Shown one piece after another: positions 11,427 through 20,999 of a DNA stretch of 47,260 nt (position 1 is its first letter; each line of letters opens with the position of its first letter). The position numbers were made by a program, and so were the translations under genes. The notes beneath the pieces were generated by a model. It was not told the origin of the DNA. It did no database searches and was given only the letters and a program-made list of their open reading frames with translations. This DNA comes from Amoeboaphelidium occidentale (Eukaryota; Aphelidiomycota; Aphelidea): positions 1 through 47,260 of the forward strand of contig JALGPX010000092.1 in assembly GCA_023515795.1 (NCBI GenBank), in the 5' to 3' direction.

Positions 11427-12859
11427 ATGAGATATTATTGCACAGTTGCGCTACTGCTGTTTTATGGGTTTTCATCTATTGCCGCAATGCATAATGATAA
11501 GTAACCATTCCGTCTTTCTGAAGTGTAAAGTTCTAGACCTGCCGATCATCTAGCACGCAATTCAATTTTGGTGAACCTAGAAGAAATTCACAAAGATATC
11601 CTAACTAGAGAAATAAGTGGTGCGTTGTTTTGGTTCAAAGGGCCTGAAAAAATACATAAACTCTCCTTAGTCAAATTGAACGTGGTTTTGGGTGATTTGG
11701 AGAAAGCGTGGATAATGTTTGAAGGTTTGGGCTTATGGCAATACCACAAAATCATAACGAAAGAGCGTGTAATGCAGACTTCATTAAGTCAAGTTACTGT
11801 TGCGCATCTGAGCTGNNNNNNNNNNNNNNNNCTAGAGAAATAAGTGGTGCGTTGTTTTGGTTCAAAGGGCCTGAAAAAATACATAAACTCTCCTTAGTTA
11901 AATTGAACGTGGTTTTGGGTGATTTGGAGAAAGCGTGGATAATGTTTGAAGGTTTGGGCTTATGGAAATACCACAAAATCATAACGAAAGAGCGTGTAAT
12001 GCAGACTTCATTAAGTCAAGTTACTGTTGCGCATCTGAGCTGGTTATACGAGAGGGAAGCAGAATATTCAGCAGCAGCTCTATCTCTGAAAGCACATCGC
12101 GATATCCAATTAAACATTTACAGAGATTTGATATTATGGAGGAAAGATGTGAATGATTTTTTGATCATGGAAGACCTTGGCTTACTGAATACTGTTAAAA
12201 GGAACCTTGTTCTGTCTAAAAATCAAGTTTATGCTTACATGATGAGCAAAGTTCCCAAGATGAGCATGACGCGGTCAGAATCTTCTCAGAAGGCACTACG
12301 GAGTATATGTCATTCTTATGTCTCTAATTATATACTTCCAGACTGGAATTATTACTTTGATGGGATTGTTGAATCCATGAAACAGATGGCTGCAGATATT
12401 ATTCCTGAAAGCGAGGTTGTTAACCATGGAGCGAATTTTCCTAATGCGGGAAGGCGTCTTTTTAGATTCACGGGCAGCATGTCGAAACAGAAAGCAAATT
12501 TGTTGAATGATTTCGTTTTGCTGGAAAAACTAAGAATGGAGTACTATCTACATTTCTCCGCAGAAGAAAGCTCAATGGAGGACTTTTCATTGGGTTTGTT
12601 GAATACTTTGAGTAATAGGCATTCTATTAGCTTTAATTATGTGAAAATCCCTGTTCGCCCTCAAGGATCCATGATTTGTCTTCAAATTCAAAGTGAAGCA
12701 GAGGGACTCATTAATGCAGAGATAAACGAAGATAGGATTTTTAAACATCTCAGTTTGCTGTCTGATAATTCTCGCTTGGCTGAAGGTCCAATGAAGCTTG
12801 AAGAGCTCAAGGATATCAGAAACAACGCTATCCCGATTGTATATAAGAATGATGAATGA
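11427..12859 (+). CDS. Secreted protein of unknown family, paralogue 2 (interrupted by assembly gap)
   Basis: Exon 1 is 11427-11500 and encodes a signal peptide (MRYYCTVALLLFYGFSSIAA). A 36-nt intron is 11501-11536, and exon 2 runs from 11537 to the stop at 12859. The gene holds a 211-bp near-identical repeat on both sides of 16 Ns. The repeat unit of 227 bases is not a multiple of three, so the gene as assembled changes frame. Counting the repeat once leaves one open frame of 389 codons. It shares the C-terminal GS[KM][VI]C[FL]Q[LI]Q.EAE motif with the upstream gene. It ends 6 bp from the convergent fucosyltransferase-like gene. Function unknown. Confidence 0.7.
11605..12042. repeat. 211-bp direct repeat flanking a 16-N gap
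   Basis: Copy 1 is 11605-11815 and copy 2 is 11832-12042, with two substitutions seen (c/t in ...ccttag[tc]..., c/a in ...ttatgg[ca]aa...). Ns fill 11816-11831. Both copies lie inside one coding exon, and each is read in the same codon phase. This is the signature of overlapping contig ends left unmerged. Confidence 0.92.
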
Positions 12860-12865
12860 TATTGT

Positions 12866-14467
12866 TTATGCGAATGGAAGTATAAACGGCTTTTCTTTAA
12901 GCCCTTTGTGAAATAGAGCTATTCTTTGCGAGTACGAAGATCCTTTCGTTCCTATGAATGCGTAGCCTCTTGCTGCAATCGTTTGATCTAGAAACGGATA
13001 CCATAATGACTTAGAATTGACTGATTCCTTGTAGCCTTTACATGTATTACTTATCGAAATCTTTCCATAATTTCCAGTGAGTTTGCTGTCGAAGTTTGTT
13101 TGGTTAAAAGCCACCTTCTGTAGAATATTCATAGTGAGACCAGTGCCGTTGGTTATTGCCTGGCCACTTAAAGATTCTAAAGAGAGGATAGCTTCTTTAA
13201 AATCTCCCAATGTAAAAATTGTAGACTCTGCTGGAAGAAGAGGTTTGAAGCTCGAATGTATAAGATTGTAGTCAACGTCAGTTGCAATAAACAGCCGAAG
13301 AGGTCTTTTTAAGCATTTAGAATCAAACTCTGTGTTTGAGCACAAGCTGGAGTTCAAGTTACTAGCCATATTCTGGAATGTTTCTTGCAATGAATCTTTG
13401 AATCGATTGTCAGAGCCCCGGATATGAACACCAACATAATCCCCTAGAACAGAGACAATTTTATCCGTGATTTGATCTAGAACCGGATTTGAATATTCTA
13501 AAGCATTTGTTATTTCTGCTTGAACTTTCTTAGTCGTCTCTAACCTTGCATATACCCTGTCGATGAAGAAGGCTGATGAAAGAATAACCAAAGGTTTCAA
13601 GTTTTTGAATGCTTGAAGATTGACAATGTGTTGATATTTTTCATAAGGTGTTACACTCATTATATCCGGCTTCTTTGATAGATCTTCAATAGACTCGTAT
13701 GACTCGACAGAGGATGTCCCATTAGAAAACATTGTAAGATATCGCCGTGTGTCAAACGCGTCGTTTAAACTCGCATTATTAGTAAATATCTCCATCGAAT
13801 TATCAACTAGCCATTCATTCTTACTACCGGGAATGCTTTCAGTATATCTGAATCCGTACCGACTTCGTTCTTTGAAGATTGTGTATGATCCGTCTGTAAG
13901 AATCTTCTCTTCGGTTTCCAGGAACTCTGCTATGCTCATAACTTTAACGCCTTGAGGAAACCGGGATCTATCAAAAAGAGAATCAAATGGAATGATATAT
14001 CTGTGACTCGTATAATTTCCCAGAACTTCTGCTTTCTTCTTGAATAGGGAGCTTGGCACGAGTCCAGACAATAAACTTTCCATGAAACCATGATCATTAC
14101 ATGCGTATTTGCCCACCATCATATCAGCCAACCCTATATTTCCGGTGAGCTTATCGTAACCCTCGAATGGTATCTCCAGAAATGACACATAGAATGGTGG
14201 CAGAATCAAAGTTCTTCTTGTGATGTAAGCTATGAGTAGAGCATTCTCAAGCTCGATGAGCTGATTAACAAATCCAGAATGTGGCAGATAAAATAAGAAT
14301 CCATCGGATAAATCAATTCGATCGTCATCTGGTACATCTCCAACCTCTGTGTTCCAAATGTTTGATACATAGAAGTAACGTAAGATTGTCGCAACAATAC
14401 CAGACAGTATCAAGACCCGAAAGAGAGCTATTCGAAACTTTAGTTTACTAGAGAGATCTGTAGTCAT
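12866..14467 (-). CDS. O-fucosyltransferase-like type II membrane protein, copy A
   Basis: Predicted Golgi/ER glycosyltransferase of the GDP-fucose O-fucosyltransferase superfamily. Seen: one signal-anchor helix near the N-terminus (IALFRVLILSGIVATIL), then FYLPHSGFVNQLIELENALL and ITRRTLILPPFY, the family's N-terminal nucleotide-sugar region. Later comes YVGVHIRGSDNRFKD, matching the 'HxR' motif that contacts GDP-fucose. The C-terminal third holds FIATDVD and an S/T-rich end. The chosen ATG (533 residues) aligns with the paralogue's start; the longer in-frame ATG at 14518 adds 17 residues with no clear role. It forms a same-strand tandem pair with the next gene, 53-104 bp away. The acceptor substrate is unknown. 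Confidence 0.75.
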   Translation of the reverse strand: MTTDLSSKLKFRIALFRVLILSGIVATILRYFYVSNIWNTEVGDVPDDDRIDLSDGFLFYLPHSGFVNQLIELENALLIAYITRRTLILPPFYVSFLEIPFEGYDKLTGNIGLADMMVGKYACNDHGFMESLLSGLVPSSLFKKKAEVLGNYTSHRYIIPFDSLFDRSRFPQGVKVMSIAEFLETEEKILTDGSYTIFKERSRYGFRYTESIPGSKNEWLVDNSMEIFTNNASLNDAFDTRRYLTMFSNGTSSVESYESIEDLSKKPDIMSVTPYEKYQHIVNLQAFKNLKPLVILSSAFFIDRVYARLETTKKVQAEITNALEYSNPVLDQITDKIVSVLGDYVGVHIRGSDNRFKDSLQETFQNMASNLNSSLCSNTEFDSKCLKRPLRLFIATDVDYNLIHSSFKPLLPAESTIFTLGDFKEAILSLESLSGQAITNGTGLTMNILQKVAFNQTNFDSKLTGNYGKISISNTCKGYKESVNSKSLWYPFLDQTIAARGYAFIGTKGSSYSQRIALFHKGLKEKPFILPFA

Positions 14468-14571
14468 TAATATGCGTCGTTGCGTAGAATAGCAGACACC
14501 AAATGCTTGCATGATCATGAATTCTGATGGTTGCTATGGAATCTTCAATTTTTTTGGCGGAAGAATCTATT

Positions 14572-16209
14572 TTACACAAACGGTATAACTAATTGTTTTG
14601 CATTATAAGACCTATGGAGTATTCCAATACGCTGTGAATAAGAAGAACCAATTGTACCAATGAAAGCGTAACCATTAGCGGCCAACATTTGGTCTAGTAT
14701 TGGGATCCAAACTGCTGCTGCATTTCGGGGTTTCGTATAATTTTCGCAGATACCATTACTCTCATAACTTGGCTGTTCACTATTAGTGTCCTGCTGACTG
14801 AATTCGGAGAACGCCTTCTCGAGCAAAGTCGAACTGAGACCTTCTCCATTTGTAATCAAGTTATCTTTTAGTTCTTCTAAATCAACCAGATAATCAGCAA
14901 AGTCGTCTAGCATGTGTAATTTAGTTCCCTCAGGTAGATTTGTTAATATTCCGTTTTTTACAATGTCGGGTTTAATATCAGAAGCAATGAAGATGTTCAA
15001 TGGAGTCTTTAGACAATTGTATTTCCGCTTGTCATTACACAAGTATTGATTAATTCGATCAGTCGCTCTTCTCAAAGTTTGATCAAATTTATCCTTGAAA
15101 TGACCATCTGAGCCTCTAAGATGCAAGCCCACATAAGTTCCAAGTTCGCCTTTGATTCTTGACACGATCTTGTCCAGCACAACATTGCTATACATGAGTG
15201 ACTTCACGACTTCGTCGTAATATTGAGCATTTAAAGGATTATTTAGAACCAGACGGTCTTCAAAGAAAGTCGTCGAAAGTATCACAAGATCATTCAACTT
15301 ATTGAATTGTCCCAAATCTACAATATGCTTATATCGACCCATATGTATTCTTTCTTTAAGTCCGTTGGTCATATTAATAAAGTCCGGCTCTCCTGTTATC
15401 TGTACTAGTCTTGTTTCATTCTCTAATATTTCGATATATCTGTCATTTGGGTAAGCATTTGGCGAATAACCCTTAGTTTCATGAATTGAATTGTGCATAT
15501 TATCCACCAGGAGTCCTTTGCTTGCATGTTGAATGTTATCAACATACCTAAACCCAAATCTGCTTAATTCTTTGACTATCGTGACATCTTTGGAATAATC
15601 AAAGTTGGGATTCTTCTCAAAGAACTCTGTAATGCTCATCACCTTAACTCCCTCCGGTATCCTTTTACGATCGAACAGAGAATCAAATGGTATTATAAAC
15701 CTCTTATTCTTCTCTTTAGAAATATCACGATACTGGCGTGAGAACCTTTGCATAACATCCTTTGGTGATTTGACCAGATCATCAACTGTTTCGGGATCAT
15801 CACATTTAAACCCGCCGACCAGAATATCAGCCAACTTAAGGCCATCCATCAGTTCTTTATATCCATTGAATGGCAATTCCAAGAAATTCATGTAAAATGG
15901 AGGCAGTATTAGAGTTCTTTTCGTAATGTATGCAATCATCATGCCGTTTGCAAGCTCAATGAGTTGATTAACAAATCCGCTATGTGGCATATAGAACAAA
16001 TACTTCTCTCCATGATCAATACCAGATTCCGGAAGCGCATCTTGATCATTCCGTAATATTCCTCTTGTAAGATCATTAGTGATGTACTCATATAGATCAT
16101 TCGTGTGATCTCCACTTATGAAATAAAGCAAGAGGTGTATAGTTGAAAGAGCTATGAGAGCTACCAGAATGTACACCAGCAAGTACAGTCTTGATCTAAG
16201 CTTGAACAT
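14572..16209 (-). CDS. O-fucosyltransferase-like type II membrane protein, copy B
   Basis: Paralogue of the preceding gene, 545 residues, no intron. It opens with an N-terminal signal anchor (LYLLVYILVALIALSTIHLL). It then has FYMPHSGFVNQLIELANGMM, TKRTLILPPFYMNFLELPFNGYK, the donor-binding motif YVGLHLRGSDGHFKDKFD, FIASDIK and a C-terminal block GYAFIGTIGSSYSQRIGILH that is nearly the same in copy A (GYAFIGTKGSSYSQRIALFH). The conserved block GSSYSQRI fits the substrate-binding S-x-x-S region of this superfamily. Both enzymes probably fucosylate secretory proteins. Long spacers between motifs differ strongly, so the two may have distinct acceptors. Confidence 0.77.
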   Translation of the reverse strand: MFKLRSRLYLLVYILVALIALSTIHLLLYFISGDHTNDLYEYITNDLTRGILRNDQDALPESGIDHGEKYLFYMPHSGFVNQLIELANGMMIAYITKRTLILPPFYMNFLELPFNGYKELMDGLKLADILVGGFKCDDPETVDDLVKSPKDVMQRFSRQYRDISKEKNKRFIIPFDSLFDRKRIPEGVKVMSITEFFEKNPNFDYSKDVTIVKELSRFGFRYVDNIQHASKGLLVDNMHNSIHETKGYSPNAYPNDRYIEILENETRLVQITGEPDFINMTNGLKERIHMGRYKHIVDLGQFNKLNDLVILSTTFFEDRLVLNNPLNAQYYDEVVKSLMYSNVVLDKIVSRIKGELGTYVGLHLRGSDGHFKDKFDQTLRRATDRINQYLCNDKRKYNCLKTPLNIFIASDIKPDIVKNGILTNLPEGTKLHMLDDFADYLVDLEELKDNLITNGEGLSSTLLEKAFSEFSQQDTNSEQPSYESNGICENYTKPRNAAAVWIPILDQMLAANGYAFIGTIGSSYSQRIGILHRSYNAKQLVIPFV

Positions 16210-16423
16210 TCTTCATTCTAAATTTATCACGGACTGACATGTCTCCATAGCAACCACCTGCTTCAACGATAATTCATATTACTAGACCTGCATTTAGAAG
16301 CCCATGGAGATTCAAATGAGTAAAGGCCAGAAGCAACAAGTATTTCACGAATATTATCTGACTATTGAAACTATTCAAATAGGTCGAGCCACGTTTCAAC
16401 TTTCTTGATTCTTTACAGTCATC

Positions 16424-17012
16424 ATGGCATCGCAAGAAGTAACTACAGACGCTAAGATCCAAATTTGGGCGCGATATCGCAGTTATTCCGCTGTTAATTT
16501 CACGTTGAGTCCAGACTCGTTAGTCAGTCAACTGAAACATTTGGTGATGAATAACTGCTTGGTCGGCCTGTTTGATTACAAGGGTCCTATCGACATATAC
16601 GAAAACGAACACGGGGAGCCTCTATTGAACTCTTTTCAGATATCTACAATCAGAAAGGCACCCTGTAGGAAACCTCTAATAATCAAAATTCCAAGATCAT
16701 GTAAAGTATGTTTCTGATATTCTCCTGGTTTTAACTTTTTAGACGAATATTTGCTTAGTATTAATTTTTATAGTTCAGCCGTGGGATGTATGGTTGCTGG
16801 ACACAATCTCATCAATACTGCCGACAAATGATCCAACAAGTCGGGACACGAATTTACAGGTCTCAAAGTCGCGGCCTTCAAGAAGTTCACCTTGCTCAAC
16901 AACAAAGGGTACGATGTTGCAAAAGGAAGAACTGCATGGGTCTGTTGATATTTCAAATGGCTCCAACAGTCAAGGAGAGTTGCGCCACAGGGTCAACAAG
17001 TCAAAGCATTAG
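16424..17012 (+). CDS. Small ubiquitin-like (Crinkler-header-like?) protein
   Basis: Exon 1 is 16424-16705 (94 residues). It reads like a ubiquitin/RBD-type fold: beta strands, 'SPDSLVSQLKHLVMNN', a short loop and a closing strand PLIIKIP. The arrangement, with a terminal hydrophobic-basic strand ending in Pro, recalls the N-terminal ubiquitin-like header of Crinkler (CRN) proteins; that is only a resemblance. Two acceptors are possible for the intron: 16742 (37 nt, the size typical here, adding a hydrophobic NICLVLIFIV stretch) or 16778 (73 nt, joining RSCK to PWDVWLL). Exon 2 then runs Ser/Pro/Lys-rich to the stop at 17012. The product is 183 or 171 residues. No enzymatic domain is visible. 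Confidence 0.5.
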
Positions 17013-17112
17013 AATTGATCGAGTTCGTTTGGAATAGATTGTCACATTTCATACTAAAGGATAAGACTTGTGACGCTCTTCTGCAGATTTAAAACGGTGT
17101 AGAACCGTGATT

Positions 17113-17554
17113 CTATTTGACTGGAGAAGTTGCAGAAGGCAAACGCTGATATTCATACACAACCAACTCTTTCAAGTAATGCCAGCTGGCTACACACAAT
17201 GATCCAATTAATAGAAATGCCATGGAAAGTGACACCAGCATGGATACTAGGAAGTTTGTAGTTAAAGTTTCAGCACAGGCTTCTTTGGAATGCTTCTGTG
17301 AGCAGATCCACAATGCCAACCGTAAGTCGAAAATGCTCAGCATATCCAAACCAATAATTAAAGCAAGGACCGTTGCGCCTAGAAATTAGCGGTTGGATTA
17401 GAGCGTTCTCACCAATTATGTGAGCTGATGAGAAAATTAATACGCACAGCTTGTTCCCAAAGTAAGTTCCCCATAATCCCAAAACGTTAACCGCAATCCC
17501 AGCAGTAAATAGTCCGACTGTAAATAAGTCTTTTTCGTATCCTGCGGCAACCAT
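17113..17554 (-). CDS. Four-helix membrane protein of unknown family
   Basis: Exon 1 is 17413-17554, a 34-nt intron is 17379-17412 (gtgag...tctag with CTAAT-like branch sites) and exon 2 is 17113-17378, giving 135 residues. The splice joins SAHIIG to ATVLALIIGLDML, which creates a hydrophobic segment absent from either frame alone. Four membrane segments are visible: near residues 10-30, 36-56, 57-75 and 95-120 (LVSMLVSLSMAFLLIGSLCV). The larger loop holds two Cys (ICSQKHSKEACAE). The layout is tetraspanin- or MARVEL-like in size, but the CCG motif of tetraspanins is absent, so no family is assigned. Confidence 0.6.
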
Positions 17555-17809
17555 AACCCAAAAGAGCTAAACGTCAATCGCGCGCTTCAAGTTCATTTAC
17601 GAGCATTGCAACGCATCCCGTTTTCATAATCATTCTCGGCTCCATAACGATCTTGTTTATTGATTCCATTTTGAAGTGGTGAAGAATAATGGCAGCGGTT
17701 CAAAGCTGAAGTTGAATCCGAAAAGAGAGAGATTGCGATACAAGAGTTCCGCGTTAAGGATGAAGATAGCATTTAATACATTATTAACTATCATCCTGCT
17801 TAATAACCT

Positions 17810-20218
17810 TCATAGCTTCGATTCTACTTCAAATTCTCCGGCTATGACTCTGGCAAGTCTCGCAAGACGAAGTATTCTCTTGCCTGTTACTTCATTATCT
17901 CTTCGGTGTTTGCCTTCTCGTCTGAATTTTCCTATGCCTTCAACAAAGTCCCACAGCTTGGTTCCATAAACTTGAGCATTGGTGTATTCTGGTTCTGCTT
18001 CATTGAATGCTGGCGATTTGTACGCGCTCTTAGATGAAACTGTCTTCTCTGACGCTTTAATCAAATTCGCAGCTTCTCTTTCAACTTCTGGATCAACAAA
18101 GTAAAGCGTACTCTCAAGTAAAATAGGCGGAGCATTCAAATCTGCATTGCTTTCACCTTTCTTACTTGCTTCATTAGTAATGACTTTGCTTCTGAGTAAT
18201 CCCATTCCTTCGTATCTTTTGTATGCATTCCTCAAAGTTTCCTTGTTTATCGACTCAAAATAACCCAAGTCTCCTTGATAGTATAATGTCTTTGCGAACT
18301 GCTGAGTTCTTTTCATTAATGCACTGTCAGTTAGTCCGCCTGAAACCGGCGTAGGAACAATACAAAATAAAGAAGCTGCTGCTAGCCAGTAAGTTTCAAT
18401 GAAAGGCCAAATCAAGAAGCAATAGAAGTCAAAATTTTCTCTTCCAATGCCCCTTTCTTTATCACTAAGCTTAATGAAATAATCACCATCCGACTCATAA
18501 TGAACATCAACAACACCCTTCTCATTCAAAGTCCTCACTGCATCACTCAAGTTATTCTCGATACTTCCAGGTCTGAAAATGAATTCTGATTTTAACAACC
18601 TTGAAAGAAATGTAACATCACGCAGTAAAGCGCCCTTTGTTATTCTTCTATGTGTTTGTCCTCTTTTGATTGTGCAATACATTGCAGCACATAACAAGGC
18701 TTCATGAATAAACAGATGCATGACTTGATTCCTATACAAACTCAACTCAAAACGCTTCTGGACGTAATAGACCGGTTCCAACAAATCGTTTCTCAAAGCA
18801 ATCAAGCTTGCCAATGAAACTACTGCTCTGTCAACAATAACAGCAGCCGGAGCATTGAATTCTGCCACACTCCTATTCTTAGATTCGATTTCCTTTTTCA
18901 ACCACAGAACACGCCTTATCAATTCTTCACGACCTACACCTCTTCCTCTCAGGGTCAATAATACTGTTCCTACTAAAGCTGTTGGCATAATCACTGAAAC
19001 TGAATTAATGTCAGATAAAACTTTGTAACCTAGACTCTGCAAAAGAGTATTTCTGTGAACAGGATCAAAACTTGGACAGAACATTCCATCACCTGTTGAT
19101 CTATGTTGAATCTGATCTTGAACCCATTCAGACAAATAAAACTCTTTTGCAAACCTCAAATCAATACGGCCCAATTTCAATGACAGTAAATTAGCATTAT
19201 TCAACAGACCAAACAACGACTCCTTCTTTTTGGGAGTTCCAAGCAGTTCAGACACATAAGTCTCCGTTTCAACAACACGATCATAATCAATCGACATTGG
19301 AACAATAACAACATCTTTAATCCTCCCACCCAACAAAGCATCCAGTACAATTTTCAACATGCCAAACTTGGGCGTTAACAATTTACCTGTTCTGCTTCGA
19401 GTGCCTTCAATGAATACTTCGATATTGTAGCCATTCTTCAAAAGAGTCTCAATGTACTCTTTGAACACCGCCTGATACAACGGATCATCCCCAAAAGACC
19501 TTCTCAAGAAGAATGCACCACACTTTTTCATTATATCACCAGCAAATGGAAGATTTAAATTATCTCCAGCAGCGACATGAGGCAACATTATGCCCAACTT
19601 ATGAAACAAGAACGATATCACAATATAATCGATGTGCGACTTATGACAAGGCAGAAACAGAATAGGAATGTTCTTTTTGACGCATTCAGCAGACAATCGA
19701 CGCAACCTTTCCACTTCAGCTGATTGAATGTGGATTCCTTGATTGTACATCCTTCTAAGCAGCCCATTAACAACATAACCAAAAACATTTATGAATGGCT
19801 GGTTGGAAATATTTGCACTGAGTCCCTGTAAAAGTTTGTAAACTTCAGACTGAACTTGGAACACTTCTTTGCTAAGTTTCTTCTGGTAATCATCTTTGCT
19901 GGCCTCTGTAGAACTCTGTAGCCTAAATCGAGTGAGTATTCCTGTGCTATCATTTGCTTCATTGCTCTGACTGTTTAATTTAAGTGTACCACTTGCCGAA
20001 AGCCTCTTGACTGCTGTTGCATATATGAAATCCTGCAACCGTTGAGTTTCGAATACTTGCCGCATAATATCATCCTTGTACTCTGCATAAAACATTCTCT
20101 GCCCAATAAATTCTCTGTTCTTATTGAAGTCCCAAGCGATAATGTTCTCCATCTGCGACATCATTCTTTTTTGGGTCAAAATCGATCGCACCACGAAAAC
20201 GCTTTCGGATTGTTTCAA
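17810..20218 (-). CDS. GNPAT: PlsB/GNPAT-family acyltransferase with C-terminal SKL (peroxisomal DHAP acyltransferase)
   Basis: Acylates dihydroxyacetone phosphate (or glycerol-3-phosphate), the first step of ether-lipid or glycerolipid synthesis. The intronless ORF has 802 residues. All four acyltransferase blocks are present: I, CHKSHIDY (His192...Asp197); II, GAFFLRRSFGDDPLYQAVF (234-252); III, FIEGTRSRTGK (269-279); IV, VPMSIDYD (306-313). Sequence between blocks (PHVAAGDNLNLPFAGDIMKK) is of the PlsB/GNPAT branch. The protein ends ...EVESKL, a canonical PTS1, so a peroxisomal location is predicted; animal GNPAT ends AKL. A basic C-terminal region follows the helical tail. The SKL and block II favour DHAPAT over bacterial-type GPAT. 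It starts 37 bp from the HYLS1 stop. Confidence 0.88.
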   Translation of the reverse strand: MKQSESVFVVRSILTQKRMMSQMENIIAWDFNKNREFIGQRMFYAEYKDDIMRQVFETQRLQDFIYATAVKRLSASGTLKLNSQSNEANDSTGILTRFRLQSSTEASKDDYQKKLSKEVFQVQSEVYKLLQGLSANISNQPFINVFGYVVNGLLRRMYNQGIHIQSAEVERLRRLSAECVKKNIPILFLPCHKSHIDYIVISFLFHKLGIMLPHVAAGDNLNLPFAGDIMKKCGAFFLRRSFGDDPLYQAVFKEYIETLLKNGYNIEVFIEGTRSRTGKLLTPKFGMLKIVLDALLGGRIKDVVIVPMSIDYDRVVETETYVSELLGTPKKKESLFGLLNNANLLSLKLGRIDLRFAKEFYLSEWVQDQIQHRSTGDGMFCPSFDPVHRNTLLQSLGYKVLSDINSVSVIMPTALVGTVLLTLRGRGVGREELIRRVLWLKKEIESKNRSVAEFNAPAAVIVDRAVVSLASLIALRNDLLEPVYYVQKRFELSLYRNQVMHLFIHEALLCAAMYCTIKRGQTHRRITKGALLRDVTFLSRLLKSEFIFRPGSIENNLSDAVRTLNEKGVVDVHYESDGDYFIKLSDKERGIGRENFDFYCFLIWPFIETYWLAAASLFCIVPTPVSGGLTDSALMKRTQQFAKTLYYQGDLGYFESINKETLRNAYKRYEGMGLLRSKVITNEASKKGESNADLNAPPILLESTLYFVDPEVEREAANLIKASEKTVSSKSAYKSPAFNEAEPEYTNAQVYGTKLWDFVEGIGKFRREGKHRRDNEVTGKRILRLARLARVIAGEFEVESKL

Positions 20219-20255
20219 CAGTTCGCAACTGCGCCACCAAAACAGGGACGCTACT

Positions 20256-20999
20256 TTATTTTGATAATGTTGATTTATGCTTTGGCCTTCGACTTACTAT
20301 CACTTGAGCGCCACCCATTATGTGATGATATCCAACATTACCAAACATTCTTTGCTTAGACTTGTAACTTGATGGATTCTCCAACCGTTGCAAGAACGGA
20401 TCATTCTCCCATATTTCTTTAAAGTTGTGATACATTCTAACAGGATCCGTCTTTTTAGGCTTCGTATAGTCACAGCCAAGGTGATCTCTTGTAGCGACTG
20501 GAACTGATATTAATGGTCTTGTAGGCCTGTAAATCACACCAGAAGGGGCATTCTTCCTCTGCCTTTCAACCAATTTTCTAACTTCTGTAAGATCGATTTC
20601 TTCAAGCTTTCTTGTTTTAATGCCGCCTGTTTCAAGTATTTCAGAATGATCATGGTCGCTTGGAGATGAAACAACACTTTGCTCCAAAATAGAACTTTGC
20701 CCCATGATACTCTCATTAAGCTCATGAACTATTTCTTCCAGAATATCAGTCGGTATCGTTGCTTCATCGTACCCCAATTGCGTCAACTGTTTTACAACTT
20801 CTTGCCTTGAAACAGCCATCCTAGACGATTGCTGTGTCTGTGTTGGTTCTTCTTTAGCTCCTACCAAAACACTTGATGCTTCAGTCAGAACGGAATTATC
20901 TAATTCTTCAACTAATTCTTGAATGATATCTTCCGGAACATTTGAATATCCGAGTGTTGATAAATGTTTTAGCACGGTGTCTCTTGTGGTCGTCGTCAT
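20256..20999 (-). CDS. HYLS1: HYLS1-like centriole/ciliogenesis protein
   Basis: HYLS1 is a centriolar protein, loaded through SAS-4/CPAP, needed for basal bodies to form cilia. Seen: a C-terminal block RPTRPLISVP...KPKKTDPVRMYHNFKEIWENDPFL that matches the HYLS1 C-terminal domain pattern (K.[ST]DPV..Y...K..W). In the N-terminal half the motif 'LGY.NVPEDII.ELVEEL' (HYLS-1 box type) appears twice, near residues 12-30 and 70-95. The Met at 20999 (247 residues) is chosen because the upstream Met at 21032 would overlap the NMNAT coding start; it leaves 14 bp to the divergent NMNAT ATG. If correct, the organism builds centrioles and flagella. Confidence 0.72.
   Translation of the reverse strand: MTTTTRDTVLKHLSTLGYSNVPEDIIQELVEELDNSVLTEASSVLVGAKEEPTQTQQSSRMAVSRQEVVKQLTQLGYDEATIPTDILEEIVHELNESIMGQSSILEQSVVSSPSDHDHSEILETGGIKTRKLEEIDLTEVRKLVERQRKNAPSGVIYRPTRPLISVPVATRDHLGCDYTKPKKTDPVRMYHNFKEIWENDPFLQRLENPSSYKSKQRMFGNVGYHHIMGGAQVIVSRRPKHKSTLSK

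Noticed and set aside
11735..12859. A separate gene starting inside the first copy of the 11.6-kb repeat
   Set aside because: The frame runs through Ns and begins in repeated sequence; one gene with a duplicated assembly segment explains it.
17676..17969. Plus-strand frame upstream of the four-helix gene
   Set aside because: It overlaps the C-terminus of the DHAPAT gene in antisense and shows no recognisable protein features.
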